Source: Nostoc sp. 'Peltigera membranacea cyanobiont' N6
Lineage (GTDB): Bacteria > Cyanobacteriota > Cyanobacteriia > Cyanobacteriales > Nostocaceae
Length of the DNA: 64,000 bases
Assembly (NCBI RefSeq): GCF_002949735.1
Contig: NZ_CP026681.1
Coordinates: 2,604,001 to 2,668,000, forward strand
Direction: 5' to 3'
The translations under genes were made by a program, and so were the position numbers. Positions 16,348 through 25,779 of this stretch are shown in pieces. The notes beneath the pieces were generated by a model. That model saw only the letters and a list, made by a program, of their open reading frames with translations. It searched no databases and was not told the DNA's origin. How positions within the stretch are numbered: position 1 is the first letter of the stretch; each line of letters starts with the position of its first letter.

Positions 16348-16733
16348 AAATACTCTACAAGTTTTAAATTAAACCTTTTCTTTCCCAACAATTTCACCAG
16401 ATTCAGCACTTTAAGACATCCATCAAACTGACGAAACTTAGCTCAATCGCTCTACCGATTTACTTAAAACATCTTTAGTGCTGCAATTTGCCAGATAATT
16501 GCTCCCATCCCCAACAAAGGAGCAATCGCTTAATACTTGCATCTATCCTCCTATTGTGTTATTGCATCTACCCGAAAAAGAGATTTATATCGAAAAAGAT
16601 AAATTCTTCAATAAGGGACTCGTATTTCCCATACTTTTGCAGTAGAGTGTTTATTCCGTGCAATTATTAATACCCATCTTCTCCCAACTTTACTCAGACA
16701 AATTTTAAGCCAATGCCTTCGAGGGAACACCCA
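16348..16733. other. Intergenic region between divergent genes
   Basis: This 386-bp AT-rich region lies between the leftward YjzC-like gene and the rightward small gene, so it should contain both promoters. I see no coding capacity with good codon use, no strong inverted repeat and no riboswitch-like structure. The only decided element is GAGGG at 16721-16725, a ribosome binding site for the ATG at 16734. Confidence 0.4.
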
Positions 16734-17027
16734 ATGAATACTTCTAATGAGATACATACTAAGAAAATCATCAAAAAATCCGACAAGCTTACCCTGAGAC
16801 AGATGAAGCTAATCGAGGAGGCTGAAGACCAACTTCTTGAAGCTAATACTGTCAATTCTCCAGCCCCTGTGGTTGAGCTTGAGGAGAAACCAGTAGCGAT
16901 TTCAGAGCCTAGAGTTCCTGACTATATTCCATTGCTTGACAATCCTCCAGTACAATCTGTGGGCAATTCCGGCTGGCAAGTGTCTGATGTCTGGCGGGAT
17001 ATCCGCGTTGATGATTTTTGTAATTAA
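16734..17027 (+). CDS. Hypothetical protein, 97 residues
   Basis: I do not recognise a family. The product (MNTSNEIHTKKIIKKSDKLT) has a basic N-terminus, an acidic alpha-helical middle (LRQMKLIEEAEDQLLEAN) and a proline-rich C-terminus ending WQVSDVWRDIRVDDFCN. An in-frame ATG exists 21 bases upstream at 16713, but the GAGGG at 16721-16725 fits the 16734 start better. There is no membrane segment or signal peptide. The clear ribosome binding site and intact frame argue that it is real. Confidence 0.5.
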   Translation: MNTSNEIHTKKIIKKSDKLTLRQMKLIEEAEDQLLEANTVNSPAPVVELEEKPVAISEPRVPDYIPLLDNPPVQSVGNSGWQVSDVWRDIRVDDFCN

Positions 17028-17440
17028 AGCAGGCAATTTGTATTCCCAGACGGTTCTGCATCAAGGCGGTTGCAATTATCCATGATCCGAATCTTAGAGA
17101 TTGAGGGACAGGCACCTGATCAGGGAGAAAAGTTTTCCCGAAGACATACTTGTGCAGCAATACCTCAATACTTCGTTAAAACGATAATATGCAACCGCCT
17201 GAGCAACTTTTGTAAACTATCTTTGCACTCAGTCAAAGCTGTAGTTGAATTGTGCCTATAATAAGTTACGGCTAACTATAAGTTAGCACCCTGTAAGTCT
17301 GTATCGCTTGGATTACGCATCAAAGGCGATACCAAAGACAAGCAAAATTTATCGGCAGCGCAATAGTTTTTATTCTGTTGCCAACATGCACCCAGAGCGA
17401 TCGCATGTTGGTGAAAGTGTTGTATATCAAGTGTAAGCAT
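17028..17440. other. Non-coding stretch left of the Tn7-like region
   Basis: I see no gene here. Open frames are short and without recognisable sequence. The stretch contains one HIP1-like GATCGC near 17400 and precedes the AAAAAAGTTCAACAATT repeats. Confidence 0.35.
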
Positions 17441-17764
17441 ATAAAAAAGTTCAACAATTCTAGTCTCTCAAAGCATTGATTTTTCGTGGTTGGGTGCAAG
17501 TCCACGTAAAAATAAGTTGAACAATTTGGGGATGGAAAAGGGATCACTCTACTACTTTTTCAACACAGAGACACCAAACTCAAATAAAAAAGTTCAACAA
17601 TTAGGAGAGTGATTCTACCCGCATGTGGGCGCGATCGCTCTAGTAATAACGTAGCTATCGCACGGCGGTAAGACTTGCGAGCGATTCATGGACGGATGCC
17701 TGGAGCGGGGTAAAGCACCCAACAGAAATTGTAGAACTTTTTTATTTATTGTTGGACTTTATTA
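17441..17764. repeat. Cluster of AAGTTCAACAATT repeats bordering the Tn7-like elements
   Basis: Copies of a 13-19-base motif occur at 17441-17459 and 17583-17602 (AAAAAAGTTCAACAATT) and at 17508-17527 (one-base variant AAGTTGAACAATT). They recur inverted at about 17727-17748, with a weaker inverted copy at 17751-17764. A further inverted copy lies at 28811-28830, immediately beyond the right end of element 2. Spacings (67 and 76 bases between the first three) are too irregular for CRISPR. They resemble transposase-binding boxes of another element into which elements 1 and 2 may have inserted. Confidence 0.5.
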
Positions 17765-17774
17765 TTTATTGTTG

Positions 17775-17916
17775 TGTGGGTTTGCAGACTAAGTGAAATT
17801 TTTTCAACGCAAGAATAAGGGTTTGAGCAATTTTTGTTGCAGACTAAATGAAATTTTTTTGCAGACTAAGTGAAATTTTCCCCCTAAATTTGCAGACTAA
17901 ATGAAATTTTCCTCAA
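17775..17916. repeat. Element 1 left end with four TnsB-type boxes
   Basis: The boxes begin at 17784, 17839, 17861 and 17892 with core GCAGACTA(A)(G/A)TGAAAT, in direct orientation and spaced 55, 22 and 31 bases. Element 2's left end has exactly the same spacing. The last box ends 9 bases from the tniQ stop. Confidence 0.85.
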
Positions 17917-18726
17917 TTACATAACATCTTGATTTGTGTCATTTTGAGTTAAGCCCCAACCAAGCAATGTATGCAGTTCTAATAAAGGGAAAAATACGTA
18001 ATCACTAATTATCGTATCTTTAGCTATTAAACCTTCAAATAAATCATAATAACCAGATAAATTATCTCGGTCTGATGCTTTTAAATTTTCTAAATACTGA
18101 ATGTCATCAGTATAGTTAACTAAATCTATCTCAGGGACTTGACAGAGCAGAGAAATTTGGTAGGACAAAGCAAACTGTTCAGCACTGATAGTAGTTATAG
18201 AAGAATTACGTAAATCAAATCCACACTTGCATTTGAGTAATTTAGCTCTAAAAAACTGAATAGACTGATGACAATTAGGACACTTTTCAATTAGAAAACA
18301 TTTATGGAAAGGACATCCTGTAACACTATGCAGATGCCACACTTGACGATAATAAGGCGATAACTGCAAACAAACAGGGCATAATCTTGGCCCTTGTTTG
18401 CGAAGAAACCTAACTGGAATATTCTCTCCAAATGCTTGAACAATAGTTGTATAGAAAAATTTAGTCTTGCCAAGAGCCACAGAACTAAATGCCATCGACC
18501 AAAGAGTTTTTTCTGACACTCCAGTAATATGACTTAGCAAACATAAGCTATCAAATTGAGGATAAAATATATTGGCATACCTTTCTGTCTTTGTTAACGC
18601 AGAAACTTTTAAAATATAATTGGGAGAAGAGTAATAATTACTATCAGCGAGTCGGGCAATATACCCAACTAAACTTTCATCAGCGTAAGGATGAGGGCGG
18701 CGTAAAAGTTTGTTATCAGTGTACAA
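17917..18726 (-). CDS. tniQ: TniQ family transposition target-selection protein (element 1)
   Basis: The 269-residue protein begins with the TniQ N-terminal signature LLRRPHPYADESLVGYIARL. Zinc-binding clusters follow: CPVCLQLS, HLHSVTGCPFHKCF, CPNCHQS and CKCGFDL. TniQ/TnsD proteins link the AAA+ regulator TnsC to a target, either a specific DNA site or, in CRISPR-associated transposons, a Cas effector. This short form lacks the long C-terminal DNA-binding extension of TnsD. With no cas genes nearby, the target mechanism is unknown. It ends next to the element's left end. Confidence 0.88.
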   Translation of the reverse strand: MYTDNKLLRRPHPYADESLVGYIARLADSNYYSSPNYILKVSALTKTERYANIFYPQFDSLCLLSHITGVSEKTLWSMAFSSVALGKTKFFYTTIVQAFGENIPVRFLRKQGPRLCPVCLQLSPYYRQVWHLHSVTGCPFHKCFLIEKCPNCHQSIQFFRAKLLKCKCGFDLRNSSITTISAEQFALSYQISLLCQVPEIDLVNYTDDIQYLENLKASDRDNLSGYYDLFEGLIAKDTIISDYVFFPLLELHTLLGWGLTQNDTNQDVM

Positions 18727-18744
18727 GCTAACTCCCTCCTTCTC

Positions 18745-19761
18745 CTATTTATGTAAAATATCAGATGCCTTTGTTGAGCGAGTTTTTGGTTTAATTCTGC
18801 GATTAGTAGCTTCTAACGTTGAAAATTCTTGTAAGGAAGAAACTTGCTTTTCATATAAGAGATATTCATCAGTAAGGAAAGGGTTATGCTTGTGCAGCTT
18901 ATCTGCTTTTACATACTTGTCAAATGCAGTAGCTAAAACATTTAAATCAAGTTTTTCTAACCCTTGACTAAGTGCTAAATAAGTCCCATAACGAATTAGT
19001 TTCATCACATAAGCAACAACACCGTCAGATGCGTAGTAAAAACGCAGGGACATTTCTTCACTAGCTAAACAAGATTCATCACTCAAGGGAAGTTGTGATT
19101 CCACTGCATGTATAAAAGTCCGAAATTCTTTACCAGAATCCGCTTTCCATTCAAAAGGGCTGAGAGTATATCTATTAGTAAACCTACGACTTAGCTGAGA
19201 GTTAAAATTAAAAACTGCATTACTTTCTGGTAAACCAATTAAAATTATCGGAACTTTAGCATCTAAAATTAAATTTTTTAACCAGTCAGAAACAGTTTTT
19301 AGTACCTTAGCTGAATCTCGGTCAATAAAATGTTGAAATTCATCTAAAAAAATAAGTTCTACACCACAATCTTTCATTAATCCTATTAGCCTAATAGTCT
19401 GACTTCCTACTGTGCCCTTATCATAAGCAGGGTCTCCTAATTCCCAAAGAAGCTTAGTTACAACACTTTTGACTGTCGCTGGGGAAGGAATGGTAACAGA
19501 CAATATCGGAACAACTGTACCAGTAGCTGTTTCATATCTGGGAGACTCTTGAATGTAACTTCTAAAAATAGTAGTTTTACCAGTTCCAGTTTCTCCTTGC
19601 AAAAATAAACAGTCTGGCTCATCTTTTAAGTTAGAAAAACGATGGCAATAATCAATAGCTGATAAAATCTCTTTGATGCGAGGATAGATAACATATATGT
19701 TATTAGCAAGATACAATCGCTCTGATAATGTCATTTTTAGCAAATGCTTTTTATCTAACAT
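18745..19761 (-). CDS. tnsC: TnsC/TniB AAA+ transposition regulator (element 1)
   Basis: The 338-residue ATPase has Walker A in LFLQGETGTGKTTIF near residue 55, Walker B in ELIFLDEFQHF, and a sensor region ILIGLPESNAVFNFNSQLSR. TnsC polymerises on DNA with ATP, connects TniQ to the TnsAB transposase and mediates target immunity in Tn7 relatives. It starts 4 bp after tnsB and is followed 18 bp later by tniQ, so all four genes form one operon. Confidence 0.9.
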   Translation of the reverse strand: MLDKKHLLKMTLSERLYLANNIYVIYPRIKEILSAIDYCHRFSNLKDEPDCLFLQGETGTGKTTIFRSYIQESPRYETATGTVVPILSVTIPSPATVKSVVTKLLWELGDPAYDKGTVGSQTIRLIGLMKDCGVELIFLDEFQHFIDRDSAKVLKTVSDWLKNLILDAKVPIILIGLPESNAVFNFNSQLSRRFTNRYTLSPFEWKADSGKEFRTFIHAVESQLPLSDESCLASEEMSLRFYYASDGVVAYVMKLIRYGTYLALSQGLEKLDLNVLATAFDKYVKADKLHKHNPFLTDEYLLYEKQVSSLQEFSTLEATNRRIKPKTRSTKASDILHK

Positions 19762-19765
19762 AGAT

Positions 19766-22027
19766 TTATATCTCCGAATTTGGTAAACCTATACTAATAT
19801 CCCACCCAGATAAATCTGGCTTCCACTCATCAGCCGCTTTGTCATTAATAGGAACTGTTTGCTCAACTTGAGATAAAGATTGTTGCTTTCGGGTATGTTT
19901 TCGCTTTTTTGGGATTTTTAAGTTAACGTCAGTTGAATTTAGATGTAATTCTTGATTTAACTCAACTTCAAAGGGGAAGTTATCAGTATCTTTCTCATTA
20001 ATCTGTGAGGATTCAGATAAATTAAAAGCACTACCAATGTCAGATATCCCTGCCATTGAACTATTATTAGATTCGTCCTCTATCAGGTGATTAATACTAG
20101 TAGTTAATGTTGTTGGTGTTATAGGATTTTCCGGTTTATCCCTGTTAAATCCTTCTCTTCCTATACCTTTCCACCTAGCCATTGCCGAACGAGTTTTACC
20201 TTTTTTAGTTAATAACCATTCTCTTTCTACTATTTCTTGAATTTTCTTTTTAGCTAAAGCAAGGGCAACAATATCTACTTTTTTATACTCAATTGCTGCC
20301 AAATTCTTAATCACTTTGTGTTGCCACAGAGACAGTCCTTGAGTATAAGCATAAGATACAGCAGGTATGGCTATAAAATTGTCATAAGTTGGGTCAAAAA
20401 CATAGATACTGGATAAATCGAGAGGGTCAATTTTAATGGTCGCTTTCGCTCTGAATCGCTTACTCGAACTACTTTTTTTATCTGATTTTTCAAAATCAGC
20501 ACGTAACTGGACAAGTTCAGCACTATTGTAATAAAGTCCCTCAAACTCTATGCCTTTTATAGAAATAACTCGTTTCTCAATCCGTCCTAGCAAAACCCTT
20601 AATTCCTTATGTGAAGGTGGTAATGCAGGTGGATATTCTAATAATGCTTTTTCCCAAACCTCAGAACGGGGGCATTTAAATTCTGGATGAGCATCTTGAT
20701 TATGAATATCAATGATAAATATATGAATCATTTCTTGTAAGGCATCAAATGAAACCACAGCATTTTTTTTAGGATCATAATCATATTGCTGTGTAAACTC
20801 TAAAAGGAAGTGCCCAGGTTGACCTACCAATATTTTGGTATTTAACATCCCAAAAAATCTTTCGACCCCTGCTTTATACCAAGGCATTTTAGGTGGGGTA
20901 TATTGAATGTGAATTTGAAGCTGGCTACAAGCATCCTTAAAATGTTCGCTATAAAATTCCTTACCATTATCGACTACCAGTGTTTCCATTAATCCATAGC
21001 TAGTCCAGTGATGCTCTACTTGAGGAAATTTACGTTTAACATAATCTTTAGGACGAATAGCATTGAGCAAACACTGCATCACACTCAATGAACTAAAAGG
21101 TTCAAAACTTAGATAATAACCAACAACTACACCTGAATATTTATCGATAGCAGAAGTTAATGCAGGAGTTCCTATTGGTAATCGAGTTTCCTCATCCACT
21201 ACAAAAAATGGTAGTTTTGTATGGTCAATCTCTACTCTTTCTAAAGGACGAGTTACTCGCAGAGATTCTTGGCTTGCAGTATACATTTTATCTGCAACTT
21301 TAGAACCATATCTAGCCTTAACTTTTTCATAGGGTTCTAGTTTATAAATAGAGCGATAAATGGTTGTCCGATGCGGAATTTTTAATTTTTCTAATCCAAT
21401 TTCTTCTCGAAATTTGTTTTCTTGTTCAAGGCTAGCGACCACTTCATCATAAACGGCATCCACGGTGGCTCTAAATGGAGTTAAATAAATTTTTTTAACA
21501 GCTTTTTCTACTATTTCATTGACTTCAGCTTGTAACTTTGAGCGATAATCTCCACGACCTCTATAATTTGGTACTAGTGAGCGAATGTCTTTTCCTGAAT
21601 ACTCATAACCTTTTAGCCAACGATAAAGTGTAATGTGACTTGGCGGATGAGAATCATTAATTTTTTGAGATATTTCTTCTATGATTGGACAGAGGAATTC
21701 TTTGGTGCGCCTACTATCATTTTTCTCTAACACAGCAAGTATATATTGTTCTCTTCTTAGGGCTTCCTGCTTTAAATCTAAAGGAATTTGTGTAAAATCT
21801 GCGCCACAATAATTTTTTTTATTTGCTTTTGTAGTAACTTGAAGATTTTCAAATTCCAATTCATCCTTGAAAAATAACTGAATTAAATCTGTTTGGGATA
21901 TGCAGGATACATTCTCTGTTACGACATCACAAATTTGAAAGCTACCATCGGTTAATCTTTGTTTGATAGTATACTCTCGACCTTTCAACCAAAACTGTAA
22001 CCCAATAAATAGTTTTACCCTACTCAT
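19766..22027 (-). CDS. tnsB: TnsB DDE transposase (element 1)
   Basis: The 753-residue protein has N-terminal DNA-binding domains (helix-turn-helix around PPSHITLYRWLKGYEYSG) and a central rve/DDE integrase core. The core acids are in VEIDHTKLPFFVVD (first Asp), VVDNGKEFYS (second Asp) and PWYKAGVERFFG (Glu). A Mu-type C-terminal beta domain and an acidic/basic tail follow. TnsB binds the end boxes and makes the 3' cuts and strand transfer. Its ATG overlaps the tnsA stop as ATGA. The last residues (WKPDLSGWDISIGLPNSE) are shared with element 2's TnsB and probably contact TnsC. Confidence 0.92.
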   Translation of the reverse strand: MSRVKLFIGLQFWLKGREYTIKQRLTDGSFQICDVVTENVSCISQTDLIQLFFKDELEFENLQVTTKANKKNYCGADFTQIPLDLKQEALRREQYILAVLEKNDSRRTKEFLCPIIEEISQKINDSHPPSHITLYRWLKGYEYSGKDIRSLVPNYRGRGDYRSKLQAEVNEIVEKAVKKIYLTPFRATVDAVYDEVVASLEQENKFREEIGLEKLKIPHRTTIYRSIYKLEPYEKVKARYGSKVADKMYTASQESLRVTRPLERVEIDHTKLPFFVVDEETRLPIGTPALTSAIDKYSGVVVGYYLSFEPFSSLSVMQCLLNAIRPKDYVKRKFPQVEHHWTSYGLMETLVVDNGKEFYSEHFKDACSQLQIHIQYTPPKMPWYKAGVERFFGMLNTKILVGQPGHFLLEFTQQYDYDPKKNAVVSFDALQEMIHIFIIDIHNQDAHPEFKCPRSEVWEKALLEYPPALPPSHKELRVLLGRIEKRVISIKGIEFEGLYYNSAELVQLRADFEKSDKKSSSSKRFRAKATIKIDPLDLSSIYVFDPTYDNFIAIPAVSYAYTQGLSLWQHKVIKNLAAIEYKKVDIVALALAKKKIQEIVEREWLLTKKGKTRSAMARWKGIGREGFNRDKPENPITPTTLTTSINHLIEDESNNSSMAGISDIGSAFNLSESSQINEKDTDNFPFEVELNQELHLNSTDVNLKIPKKRKHTRKQQSLSQVEQTVPINDKAADEWKPDLSGWDISIGLPNSEI

Positions 22028-22680
22028 ATAGAAAACTCCAGTAGAGAAAGTGCTTTTTGATTTATATAGATTGGGCTATTTGAACTAATAGGTTGCTTTA
22101 AGTCAGTTTTCAGGAATCCTAGAAAAATTAATTTCAACAAAATATTTATACTAATTTGCTTAGGAGCTAAATCTAAAAGAGCAGTTTTTATTGATGTTGA
22201 AACCTGCCTTTGAAAATACCGATAGCAGTCTAGGGCATTATTGATACTTAACGGTTCACCAGCATATTTGTAAATAAGTTTGAGATTATTTAACTGCGGC
22301 TGAACTCGAATCATTGCATCCGTAACTACAACGAATTCCCAACCTTTCTCTTCACAGATGGGCGCGATCGCTCGGAATAAACTGAGATTTTTATCAGAAT
22401 TTACTTTGCTTGCTGGTTTGACCTCGACAAGTAACTTTTTATGCCTGCCTTCAACAAAAAAATCAGGAGTATACCGTCGTTGACGATGATTAAACGTGTA
22501 AAAGATGCTCAGTGGCTGGCTGTGGTACGACAGCACATCTGGGTCAGTTTCCAGTAGGTACATATAATCCCTCTCAATTAGGGACTCATACCATATACCT
22601 GTCTGCATTTTCAGGCTGGAAAAAAGACCAATGTTTTTCTTGCTGTTGGAGTTAGTTATTTTTCTAGCTGGGTTAGCCAA
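22024..22680 (-). CDS. tnsA: TnsA endonuclease (element 1)
   Basis: The 218-residue protein has the restriction-like nuclease residues expected of TnsA: Glu in YESLIERDYMYLLE, Asp in RRYTPDFFVEG and the ExK-type LLVEVKPASK. A C-terminal domain follows that interacts with TnsC in Tn7. It makes the 5' nicks that, with TnsB, allow cut-and-paste movement. Its presence separates these elements from type V-K CRISPR-associated transposons, which lack TnsA. It is the first gene of the operon and lies about 70 bp from the right-end boxes. Confidence 0.9.
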   Translation of the reverse strand: MANPARKITNSNSKKNIGLFSSLKMQTGIWYESLIERDYMYLLETDPDVLSYHSQPLSIFYTFNHRQRRYTPDFFVEGRHKKLLVEVKPASKVNSDKNLSLFRAIAPICEEKGWEFVVVTDAMIRVQPQLNNLKLIYKYAGEPLSINNALDCYRYFQRQVSTSIKTALLDLAPKQISINILLKLIFLGFLKTDLKQPISSNSPIYINQKALSLLEFSI

Positions 22681-22751
22681 GCTGAACCTGCTCTTTCCAG
22701 ACTTGAGCGGCTTGAAGTCCGGTATTCTTAAAGATTATGCGATATGAAACG

Positions 22752-22804
22752 CATTTCACTTAGTCTGCAACAAAATTTCATTTAGTCCGCACAAATTTCA
22801 CTTA
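22752..22804. repeat. Element 1 right end, boxes cut off by element 2
   Basis: Inverted boxes occupy 22752-22768 and 22774-22790. A third starts at 22795 but stops at ATTTCACTTA before TGTCGG (element 2). Spacing of 22 and 21 bases matches the intact right end of element 2 exactly. Confidence 0.85.
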
Positions 22805-22940
22805 TGTCGGTTCGCAGACTAAGTGAAAAATTCTCAACGGAAGAATAGGGTTTCTGGCTTGTGTTGTCGCAGACTAAGTGAAAAATTGTCGCAGACTAAT
22901 TGAAAATTTCCTACCAAATTCGCAGACTAATTGAAAATTT
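22805..22940. repeat. Element 2 left end with four TnsB-type boxes
   Basis: Boxes with core GCAGACTAAGTGAAA or GCAGACTAATTGAAA begin at 22814, 22869, 22891 and 22922. The spacing of 55, 22 and 31 bases is the same as in element 1. Confidence 0.87.
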
Positions 22941-23153
22941 CTTTTGATTCTGCACGTAACTGTATTGTAGTATTTTTATCATAACCTTAGTACAGCCCAC
23001 CTTAAATGAGGTACGGAATTCACTTTTGGAATGAGTAGCGTCTAGTGTGATATCTCCGCTTGTTATAGGCCAATACGGTTCATTATTACCCTAAAATAAA
23101 CGTTAGAAATAAATCGAAATTTTCTAAATTGTTTTTAAAGCAAAAAGGAGGAA

Positions 23154-23597
23154 ATGAATAACGTTATTATTCCCATCGAATTTGAACTCGCGGCAATAAA
23201 AATAGCTCAAGCGCATTTCCCTTGGCTACGTTTTAAAGTATCTCCTATCCAGGAGAAGGGAAGAGTCTACAATCGCTCATCAGACGCTATTTATTTTGAA
23301 GCTTACTTTCAAAATAGTTTGATTGATTATGATCCTCTCCACAAAAATAATTACTATCCTAGTTTTAACTTTTACTTGTTGCCAGGAAAGAGACTAATTC
23401 AGTTAAGTGGCTGGTGGCGCAATCAGGTGCTAACTTTCATCTACGCACCATTAGACCCAGAACCATACAATAAGCACTGGCAAAATGACAAAAACTTGGC
23501 TGTACCTTGCCCCTATCCAGACGGCGATAAATTTGAACAGATGGCAATCGCTTTATTTTCTTTAGTTCAGGAGTATTTAGTAGGGTATGAGGGGTGA
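23154..23597 (+). CDS. Hypothetical cargo protein of element 2
   Basis: The 147-residue soluble protein (MNNVIIPIEFELAAIKIAQA) has no family I recognise. It is rich in aromatic residues (YPSFNFYLLPGKRLIQLSGW and LTFIYAPLDPEPYNKHW) and has no membrane segment. AAAGGAGG lies just upstream of the ATG, an excellent ribosome binding site. It is transcribed opposite to the tns genes and lies between the left-end boxes and tniQ, the usual cargo position. It might be a small defence, regulatory or maintenance protein, but nothing in the sequence decides. Confidence 0.6.
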   Translation: MNNVIIPIEFELAAIKIAQAHFPWLRFKVSPIQEKGRVYNRSSDAIYFEAYFQNSLIDYDPLHKNNYYPSFNFYLLPGKRLIQLSGWWRNQVLTFIYAPLDPEPYNKHWQNDKNLAVPCPYPDGDKFEQMAIALFSLVQEYLVGYEG

Positions 23598-23942
23598 TGC
23601 TGCTTCTTCAATTGTCTAGGATTTTTCAGCCAAGCCATTTAGTAGCTCAACTTACCCAATCAACCCCAATATGCTTGGGTTAAGCATTTTTTCTCTTCTC
23701 TCTGTCTCCTCTGCGCGGCAGTCGCTCATGGGGGAAACCCCCTTGGCGTTAGCCTCTCCCTTTGGGAGAAGACCGCACTGCCTTGCCTCTGCGGTAGCCT
23801 GCGGCAAGCCGCTCCGCGTCTACGTTAAAAAAGTTGACTTTGACAAAGAGTTTTAGCCTTAACTGAACCGTATTGTGTTACAGGCATGGCAATTTTCATT
23901 TACAACCCTTTTTTACGATGACGTGTACTTAGTCTTAGTGAT
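23598..23942. other. Non-coding stretch with dispersed palindromic repeats
   Basis: From about 23690 to 23830 the sequence is unusually GC-rich and made of short palindromic units such as CTCCCTTTGGGAGAAG and GCGGTAGCCTGCGGCAAG. These are typical of repeats dispersed in Nostocales genomes (from memory). The rest is AT-rich without a credible gene. Confidence 0.55.
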
Positions 23943-24737
23943 TTATTCCAACATCTGTGTCCGAAAATTAAGTAATTTTTCTAGCCCAAGTAAAGGGAAA
24001 AATGTATCATTTCTAACTCTTGGCTCTTTTGCTATCAAACCTTCAAATAAATCATAATTGTAATCGGAAAGATTATTTAATTTGTTCGATTTTGCAGCTT
24101 CTAAATCTTGAATTTGACTATTGTAATTAATAGATTCTATTTCAGGTACTTGGCACAGTTTGTAAATCTGGAAAGACAGAGCAAATTCTTCGATATTGGC
24201 GATATTTATTTGAGAATCACGTAAATCAAAGCCACATTGACATTTGAACAATCTCGGTCTTAAAAACTTGATTTTATTATTACAGTTATAGCAAGTATCA
24301 ATTAAAAAACATTTATGAAATGGACATACTGTGACACGAGATAGATGCCAAACCTGAGAATAATAAGCTTTGGTCTGCCAACAGATAGGGCAAAATCTGG
24401 CCCCAGTTTTATTAAATAAGGAAGTAGAAATATTTTCGCCAAATGCTTTGACTACGCTTGTGAAGATGTATGCAGAGCTACAAGAATTAGTTGAAGAAAA
24501 TGCCATTGCCCAAAGAATACTGTCTTCTACTTCAGTGATCTGACTAAGGATGCATAAATCATCAATTTTAGAGATAAAAATATTACTATATATTCCTGTG
24601 ACTCTCAGTTGAGAAATTTTTAAAATATAATTTGGAGAAGGGTAATAATTAGTATCTGCAAGTCTAGCAATATAGCCAATGAGACTCTCATCTATATACG
24701 GGCGAGGTCGGCGCAAAAGTTTTTTATTGGGACACAC
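23943..24737 (-). CDS. tniQ: TniQ family transposition target-selection protein (element 2)
   Basis: The 264-residue protein is a diverged relative of element 1's TniQ: LLRRPRPYIDESLIGYIARL at the N-terminus, then CPICWQTKAYYSQVWHLSRV, TVCPFHKCFLI, CYNCNNK and CQCGFDL. The zinc ligands are retained. The C-terminus is short, as in TniQ proteins that need a partner to bind targets. It ends the tnsABC-tniQ operon, 8 bp after tnsC. Confidence 0.88.
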   Translation of the reverse strand: MCPNKKLLRRPRPYIDESLIGYIARLADTNYYPSPNYILKISQLRVTGIYSNIFISKIDDLCILSQITEVEDSILWAMAFSSTNSCSSAYIFTSVVKAFGENISTSLFNKTGARFCPICWQTKAYYSQVWHLSRVTVCPFHKCFLIDTCYNCNNKIKFLRPRLFKCQCGFDLRDSQINIANIEEFALSFQIYKLCQVPEIESINYNSQIQDLEAAKSNKLNNLSDYNYDLFEGLIAKEPRVRNDTFFPLLGLEKLLNFRTQMLE

Positions 24738-24745
24738 GTTTAATA

Positions 24746-25768
24746 TTATTTATGCAGAACATCCGATGCCTTTTGATTTCTCTTTTTAGTTTTAATTCTT
24801 TGGTTAGTACTTCCTATATTAACCAGAGATTCGTTTAAAGATATTTTATTTTCTAGATTTACTAAACAATCATCGTTAAGGAAAGGGTTTTTCTTGTAAG
24901 GCTTATCAGCTCTTACATATTTTTCAAAAGCCCTAGCCAGAACCGGGTAATCAAGTTTGTTTAAACCTTCTGTTAATGTCAAGTAAGTTCCATAACGAAC
25001 TAGCTTCATTACGTAAGCTATAATTCCATCAGAAGCATAGTAAAAACGAAAAGCCATCTCCTCACTAGCTAAATTTGATTCTAATTCAAGGGGAAGCTGC
25101 GATTCTATTGCGTGTAAAAAAGTCCGAAATTCTTTTCCGCAATCCTCTGTCCAAGAAAAAGGACTAAGATTATGTCTATTAGCAAATCTTCGGCTTAATT
25201 GAGGATTAAATTTAAAAACTGCTTCAGCTTCAGGTAATCCAATAAGTACCATCGGTACCTTTGTGTCGAGTATTAAATTTTTCAGCCAATCTGATACTGT
25301 TCTGAGAACCTTGGCTGAATCCCTATCAATAAAGTGTTGAAACTCGTCTAAAAAAACTAAAGAAACTCCACAATCTTTCATCAATCCAATTAGTCGGATT
25401 GTTTGATTGCTGATGGTGCCTTTTTCATAAGCAGGATCTCCCAATTCCCATAACAGCTTACTCACAACACTTTTGACGGTTGCTGGAGATGGAATGGTTA
25501 CAGACAATAATTTTACAATAGTACCTGAATCTGTTTCAATTCTGGGATATTTTTGAGCATAGCTTTTAAAAATAGTAGTTTTACCTGCTCCAGTTTCCCC
25601 CTTTAAGAATAAGCATTCAGGCTCATCTTTGAGATTAGAAAAATTATGGCAATCCTCTATTGCAGATAAGATTTCTTTAAATCGAGGATAGGCAACATAA
25701 ATATTATTAGCTATGGATAGCTTTTCTGATAAAGTCATGTTTGACAAAGATTTTGGCATTTTTGGCAT
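24746..25768 (-). CDS. tnsC: TnsC/TniB AAA+ transposition regulator (element 2)
   Basis: Walker A is LFLKGETGAGKTTIF and Walker B is SLVFLDEFQHFIDRD, closely matching element 1. The frame could extend to 25831, but that would overlap tnsB by 52 bp with an unrelated sequence. The ATG at 25768 (MPKMPKSLSNMTLSEKL) matches the paralogue's N-terminus and starts 11 bp after tnsB. The protein is about 340 residues and should bridge TniQ and TnsB. Confidence 0.9.
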   Translation of the reverse strand: MPKMPKSLSNMTLSEKLSIANNIYVAYPRFKEILSAIEDCHNFSNLKDEPECLFLKGETGAGKTTIFKSYAQKYPRIETDSGTIVKLLSVTIPSPATVKSVVSKLLWELGDPAYEKGTISNQTIRLIGLMKDCGVSLVFLDEFQHFIDRDSAKVLRTVSDWLKNLILDTKVPMVLIGLPEAEAVFKFNPQLSRRFANRHNLSPFSWTEDCGKEFRTFLHAIESQLPLELESNLASEEMAFRFYYASDGIIAYVMKLVRYGTYLTLTEGLNKLDYPVLARAFEKYVRADKPYKKNPFLNDDCLVNLENKISLNESLVNIGSTNQRIKTKKRNQKASDVLHK

Positions 25769-25779
25769 ACTAATAATTT

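Larger units (their letters stand above)
17775..22804 (-). mobile_element. Tn7-like element 1 (right terminus truncated)
   Basis: The left end starts TGTGGGTTTGCAGAC at 17775. The leftward genes tnsA, tnsB, tnsC and tniQ fill the element. Four direct boxes (GCAGACTAAGTGAAA type) lie at 17784, 17839, 17861 and 17892. The right end has inverted boxes at 22752-22768 and 22774-22790 and a third that breaks off after 10 bases at 22804, where element 2 begins. By analogy with the left end about 15 terminal bases, including the final ACA, are missing. No target duplication can therefore be checked. No cas genes and no cargo are present. Confidence 0.85.

Noticed and set aside
17441..17602. Possible CRISPR array from three AAGTTCAACAATT repeats
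   Set aside because: Unit spacing is 67 and 76 bases, repeats are only 13-19 bases and partly inverted nearby, and no cas gene is present.
17480..17740. Group II or group I intron remnant between the repeats (GTGCAAGTCC, GGGGTAAAGCACCC)
   Set aside because: I could not assemble a domain V hairpin or conserved intron core, so this stays only a possible structured RNA.
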